Notes under the pieces: generated by a model
Told to the model about the DNA's origin: nothing
The model's database searches: none
What the model saw: only the letters and a program-made list of their open reading frames with translations
Shown: piece after piece, positions 5,700 through 8,831 of the stretch
Position numbering within the stretch: position 1 is the first letter of the stretch
How the letters are laid out: every line of letters starts with the position of its first letter
Assembly: GCA_946629405.1 (NCBI GenBank)
Contig: CAMOXW010000239.1
Coordinates: 1-8,831 of the forward strand
From: an uncultured Ruminococcus sp.
Lineage (GTDB): Bacteria > Bacillota_A > Clostridia > Oscillospirales > Ruminococcaceae
Direction: 5' to 3'
DNA length: 8,831 nucleotides
Position numbers and translations under genes: made by a program

Positions 5700-6552
5700 G
5701 ATAAACCTTGCTCTCGACGTCACCGGAAGGCTCCCGGACGGCTACCACCTCATAGAGAGTGTTTTCCAGACCGTCGGCATTTATGACGAGGTTTCAGTTG
5801 AGCTTTCCGGCAGCGGGATAAGTATTTCCTGCCGCGTGCCGGAGAACTTCGCAAAGTCTGACCCTATCCCCTGCGATGAACGCAATATAGCCTATAAAGC
5901 CGCAAAGCTCCTCCTTGACACCGCTGGGATAGCTTCCGGCTGCGCTATAGATATCGTGAAGGGCATACCCTCGCAAGCCGGAATGGGCGGCGGGAGCACT
6001 GACGCTGCCGCTGTTCTGTACTGTCTCAATAAGCTGACCGGTGAACATTTTTCTGCAGCTGAGCTCGCTGCTATGGGCAAGAAGCTCGGCGCAGACGTCC
6101 CCTTCTTCTTCACCGGAGGAACTGCTTACGTCAGCGGTATCGGTGAGGAGATAACTCCCCTGCCCGGCTGGTCCGGACACATCCTTGTTATCGCTAAGGG
6201 TAAGGAGGGAGTTTCCACAGGTGAGGCTTACGCCCGGATAGACGCGCTCACAGAGCCGCTCCACCCTGATACGAAGGGGCTTGCTGAGGCTATAAGGACC
6301 TCTCCGGACACCGCTCACCATTTCTTCGGCAATCTCTTTGAACAGGCTGTACAGCTCCGTGAGGTAAACGGGATAAGATCTGCAATGCTCGCAGACGGAG
6401 CTCTCGGCGCGGTAATGACCGGCAGCGGTTCAGCCGTTTTCGGCGAGTTCAGTGATACGGCCGCTGCGGAAAAATGTGCAGAAGGTCTCCGTGCCTCCGG
6501 CTGCTTCGCACAGGTATGCAGGACCGTTGAACAGGCGTTTTTCGTAATATAA
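5677..6552 (+). CDS. ispE: 4-diphosphocytidyl-2-C-methyl-D-erythritol kinase
   Basis: IspE phosphorylates the 2-hydroxyl of CDP-methylerythritol with ATP, a cytoplasmic step of the MEP isoprenoid pathway. The 291-residue length is typical. The N-terminus AAKINLALDVTGRLPDGYH (6-24) is an IspE signature with catalytic Lys8. The GHMP-kinase ATP loop is PSQAGMGGGSTDAAA (98-112). Catalytic Asp140 lies in LGADVPFF (137-144), and the GHMP C-terminal motif is MTGSGSAVFGEF (247-258). Lys8 and Asp140 sit close to E. coli K10 and D141. The ATG lies inside the aminotransferase gene, in another frame, with TTAGAGG (5661-5667) 9 nt upstream. It is the last gene of the operon, followed by a strong terminator. 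Its linkage to an Lrp-aminotransferase pair has no obvious pathway logic. Confidence 0.97.
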   Translation: MKIKTAAKINLALDVTGRLPDGYHLIESVFQTVGIYDEVSVELSGSGISISCRVPENFAKSDPIPCDERNIAYKAAKLLLDTAGIASGCAIDIVKGIPSQAGMGGGSTDAAAVLYCLNKLTGEHFSAAELAAMGKKLGADVPFFFTGGTAYVSGIGEEITPLPGWSGHILVIAKGKEGVSTGEAYARIDALTEPLHPDTKGLAEAIRTSPDTAHHFFGNLFEQAVQLREVNGIRSAMLADGALGAVMTGSGSAVFGEFSDTAAAEKCAEGLRASGCFAQVCRTVEQAFFVI

Positions 6553-6575
6553 AACATTCAGGCTGATAACATTTG

Positions 6576-6614
6576 AAAGCTCCCTGCCGGCAGATTCCGG
6601 ACAGGGAGCTTTTT
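6576..6614 (+). terminator. Strong intrinsic terminator of the Lrp-aminotransferase-ispE operon
   Basis: An 11-bp perfect stem (6576-6586 with 6602-6612, AAAGCTCCCTG/CAGGGAGCTTT) is extended by an inner CCGG/CCGG pairing (6587-6590 with 6597-6600) across a single unpaired A. The T-run at 6610-6614 follows. It lies 23 nt after the ispE stop. Read on the minus strand the stem is not followed by a T-run, so it is a weaker candidate for ending the right-hand minus-strand genes. Confidence 0.9.
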
Positions 6615-6696
6615 GCAGTATACCGGTAAATTTCAGGCAGTACCGAACGGCGGGATAACAAATAAAATATCCGCTGTTTCCGGAATTCTGACATTA

Positions 6697-7044
6697 TCAT
6701 ATGTCCCCGCCGCTGACACTCAGGTCCTCCTCGGTCCGGGTGATGTTTCCGGTGAGGCCGCACCAGCCGCAGGATATACGCTCCTCCCGGTTCCAGCAGG
6801 AGAGCTTCCCGCAGCGTCCGCAGATAACGAACTCCTTTGAGCCGCAATAGGGACAGCCGTTGTACTCACTGGTATAATTCAGGCTGCCGGTAACACTTGT
6901 CTTGTCATAGCCCTCATGAGCGGCTCTTTCCGGCGGAACAGCGAACGCCCATGTTCTGAGCCAGTCGCCGTGTGATTCCTCCACGCGCACGCCGTAGGAG
7001 AGCTTCGCCTCAGGACATTTCATAAGTATAACAGCCGCTTTCAT
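6697..7044 (-). CDS. Small zinc-ribbon protein resembling the TerY_C metal-binding domain
   Basis: The 115-residue protein has an N-terminal half with a conserved-looking GVRVEESHGDWLRTWAF (18-34) and a cysteine-rich C-terminal half. Seven cysteines lie in the order CPYC (64-67), CGRC (75-78), CW (83-84) and CGWC (92-95). The spacing and the GKLSCW and CGWCG strings match my recollection of the TerY_C domain, which elsewhere follows von Willebrand A domains in tellurite-resistance-like TerY proteins. Here it stands alone. One or two zinc ions are expected; the domain probably mediates protein contacts (inference). There is no signal peptide or membrane segment. The ATG overlaps the stop of the upstream sensor-regulator in ATGA, with AAGGGGG (7052-7058) 7 nt upstream, so the two are translationally coupled. 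No vWA, PP2C or kinase gene is in the window. Family assignment is moderately sure; function is unknown. Confidence 0.72.
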   Translation of the reverse strand: MKAAVILMKCPEAKLSYGVRVEESHGDWLRTWAFAVPPERAAHEGYDKTSVTGSLNYTSEYNGCPYCGSKEFVICGRCGKLSCWNREERISCGWCGLTGNITRTEEDLSVSGGDI

Positions 7045-8831
7045 GATACAGCCCCCTTCCGGACTTTTTCGCGGTAGCCGGAGGGAGAAACACCCTCACA
7101 TATCCTGAACTGCCGCACGAAATAATTATACGAAGAATAACCGCAGTCCCGCGCTATCTCAGTGACGGTCAGCCCGGTCTGGGAGAGCAGCTTCTTAGCC
7201 TTCTCCATGCGGAATTCTATCATTTCCTCGATGATGCTCTTGCCGAAGTAGGACTTGTAGATCTTCTGAAGATAGCTCTTGCTGAGGAAAAGGCTGTCGG
7301 CGATATCGCTGATATTCCACGAAAGCTCGGGATTTTTCATTATCCTGCTGCGGAGCATACACAGCTTCTCGAACTGCGGGTTCGAGGTATTTTCCGAAGT
7401 GGAATAGCTGAACGCCTTGTTGACGGAAGATTTATAGAGCACATCGGCTGCGGATGTCTCGCTGCCCGGCGAGAAGGGATAGACACCTATGGAAAAGTCC
7501 TTTCCGGAGCTGTCTCCGGAGGATGCCTCGTCTTTGATACGAGTGCAGAGTGTGCGGCAGAGATCATCCGCACGTCCGGGAACATCTGTTATGACGCAGA
7601 TAGTATTGTCGCCCCAGATGCCGCAAATTTCGCCCGAGGTTAGGATACTGGAGACCTCATGGGAGAATGAGAGCATGATACTGCGGCATTTTTCCTCGCC
7701 GCTCCGGTAGTAGGTATTCTTTATGCCGGTGACCTCAACGGTGATGAAGTCGTAGTGCCTGTCATAGAGCTCGGGGACGTTTATGCGGCTGAATTCACGC
7801 TCGATCCCGTTGCGGTTGAGCAGCCCCGTGGTGTGGTCGTACATTATGGCGCGGTCAGCAACGGAAATGGTATTGTTCATCATCGACTTTATCCGGATAT
7901 GCTGAAGGGCAACGTTGAGGTAGTTGATCCACTGGAGGAAAATGCTGCTGAAGGAGAGAGGGCATTTGCCAAAGGAAAGCGCGGTATATCCGAAGAAATT
8001 GTCATTGTAGTGCAGCGGTGAGATATAGTATGCTACCGGATAGCGGCGTTCCTCGGAGTAGACCGGAAGGAGCTGCGATGAGCTGAAATACTCATCCCTG
8101 CCGGAATTCCGGGAGACAGAATTCTTTGAGAGCACAGCCTTCATCTCGTCGCCGATGCGGAAGTCGAGCTTCCTTGCAGCGGAGGCATCAGCGAGAGTGG
8201 ATTCAATATATTTCCGGGTCAGGCATATATCCAGATGAGCCATTTTGTAAAGGAGGAAGGTGTAGTTGTCTATCCTGTCAGCGAGGTTCTCAACGCTGAG
8301 TACGTTCGTGATATCAAAGAGCATATCACCGTAGAGAAGATAGCCCTCGAAGCTTGAGCTTATCCTTTTCATGCGTCTTGCACTGTTGCGGATGCTGATA
8401 TTTTCCTGACATCCGCAGCTGCGCCCGATGCGGAGAGAACCGCTCTCGTTCGGGACCTTGCTGCAGATCCTTCCTGTGATTATGCGGTAAAGTCTCCGGC
8501 ACGCCTCAGAGCCAAGCTGAAAATTGGGGCGGGAGTAGCTTGTGATAGTGGGCTGGCTCGTGTAGCCCTCCTCGGAGGCATCAAAGCCGGTGACAGCAAT
8601 ATCCTCCGGTACTCTGATACCTGCAGCAATAAGCTTTCCGGAAAGCCTTACCGCCATGATATCATTGCCGCAGACAACAGCATCGGGACGTTCAAGAGAG
8701 CCGCTGATTATCCTGTCAGCGAATTTATCGGCAGCCTCATACCAGTAGTCACCATACTCATAATAGCTCTTGTCGTAGAAAAGTCCGTGCTTTCTCATGG
8801 AATTTTTATATCCGGAAAGTCTCTCCTCAGC
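7041..8831 (-). CDS. LacI-like sensor / degenerate GGDEF / AraC-type regulator, 5'-truncated by window edge
   Basis: 596 residues are visible, numbered here from the edge; the N-terminus is missing. Residues 1 to about 125 are the C-terminal half of a LacI/PBP1-like ligand-binding fold (ERLSGYKNSMRKHG at 3-16, VVCGNDIMAV at 52-61, RVPEDIAVTGFD at 73-84). A GRSCGC motif follows at 136-141, then a central region (142-328) with no motif I recognise. Residues 330-480 resemble a GGDEF domain: DHTTGLLNRNG (332-342) matches the usual DxLTGLxNRRG. The GGDEF signature itself reads WGDNT (406-410), so it should not make cyclic di-GMP. The C-terminus (about 489-591) is an AraC-type double helix-turn-helix: ISDIADSLFLSKSYLQKIYK (507-526) and VTEIARDCGYSSYNYFVRQF (556-575). 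The frame stays open through the ATG at 8798 to the edge and that extension matches the family, so 8798 is not the start. It is probably a cytoplasmic one-component regulator sensing a sugar-like ligand (inference). Confidence 0.88.
   Translation of the reverse strand, partial: AEERLSGYKNSMRKHGLFYDKSYYEYGDYWYEAADKFADRIISGSLERPDAVVCGNDIMAVRLSGKLIAAGIRVPEDIAVTGFDASEEGYTSQPTITSYSRPNFQLGSEACRRLYRIITGRICSKVPNESGSLRIGRSCGCQENISIRNSARRMKRISSSFEGYLLYGDMLFDITNVLSVENLADRIDNYTFLLYKMAHLDICLTRKYIESTLADASAARKLDFRIGDEMKAVLSKNSVSRNSGRDEYFSSSQLLPVYSEERRYPVAYYISPLHYNDNFFGYTALSFGKCPLSFSSIFLQWINYLNVALQHIRIKSMMNNTISVADRAIMYDHTTGLLNRNGIEREFSRINVPELYDRHYDFITVEVTGIKNTYYRSGEEKCRSIMLSFSHEVSSILTSGEICGIWGDNTICVITDVPGRADDLCRTLCTRIKDEASSGDSSGKDFSIGVYPFSPGSETSAADVLYKSSVNKAFSYSTSENTSNPQFEKLCMLRSRIMKNPELSWNISDIADSLFLSKSYLQKIYKSYFGKSIIEEMIEFRMEKAKKLLSQTGLTVTEIARDCGYSSYNYFVRQFRICEGVSPSGYREKVRKGAVS

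Noticed and set aside
6576..6614. The ispE terminator as a bidirectional terminator
   Set aside because: On the minus strand the stem is followed by CAAATG and not by a T-run, so only plus-strand termination is well supported.
7041..8798. Taking the ATG at 8798 as the start of the sensor-regulator
   Set aside because: The frame stays open for the 11 codons to the window edge and those codons (ERLSGYKNS before MRKHG) match the LacI-like family, so the start lies outside the window.
1..8831. CRISPR array, tRNA, rRNA, transposase or prophage
   Set aside because: No regularly spaced repeats, cloverleaf, rRNA-like stretch or integrase/transposase motif was seen on either strand.

Overview
The window looks like a chromosomal segment of a low-to-moderate GC Clostridia member, most likely a Ruminococcus or a relative in the Oscillospiraceae. 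This is inferred from five things: strong AGGAGG-type ribosome binding sites, textbook sigma-A promoters, a secreted GH25 lysozyme with a Thr/Ser-rich tail, an IspE of the MEP pathway, and a composite regulator joining a LacI-like sensor, a GGDEF-like domain and an AraC DNA-binding domain. No species can be named from sequence alone. No phage, IS transposase, CRISPR array, tRNA or rRNA is visible.

Layout. (1) 1-655, plus strand: 3' part of a GH25 lysozyme gene, cut by the left edge. It ends in a bidirectional terminator at 654-686. (2) 746-2880, minus strand: a tightly packed four-gene operon in transcription order: a small two-helix membrane protein, endonuclease III (nth), a YjbQ-family protein and a sirtuin. 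Gaps are -8, 3 and 4 nt. It starts from a perfect TTGACA-17-TATAAT promoter at 2900-2928. (3) 3033-3878, plus strand: a PHP-family phosphatase of the histidinol-phosphatase type, with its own extended -10 promoter (2975-3003), back to back with the previous one. (4) 3878-3995: an AT-rich inverted-repeat element that looks like a small miniature element. (5) 4021-6552, plus strand: an Lrp/AsnC regulator, a class I/II aminotransferase and ispE, coupled by a 2-nt gap and a 23-nt overlap and closed by a strong terminator at 6576-6614. (6) 6697-8831, minus strand: a large sensor-regulator whose 5' end lies beyond the right edge, followed with a 4-bp overlap by a small cysteine-rich protein resembling the TerY_C metal-binding domain.

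How the genes fit together. The minus-strand operon groups base-excision repair, an NAD-dependent deacetylase and a conserved YjbQ protein, so it is probably a housekeeping cluster. The Lrp-aminotransferase pair is a plausible amino-acid-responsive unit with ispE carried along by read-through. The right-hand pair is the least understood part: a one-component sensor-regulator translationally coupled to a zinc-ribbon protein.

Two corrections matter to a reader. The right-hand regulator does not start at the ATG at 8798; its frame stays open, with family-like sequence, to the edge. The nth gene most likely starts at the ATG at 2513, not at the upstream TTG at 2540.
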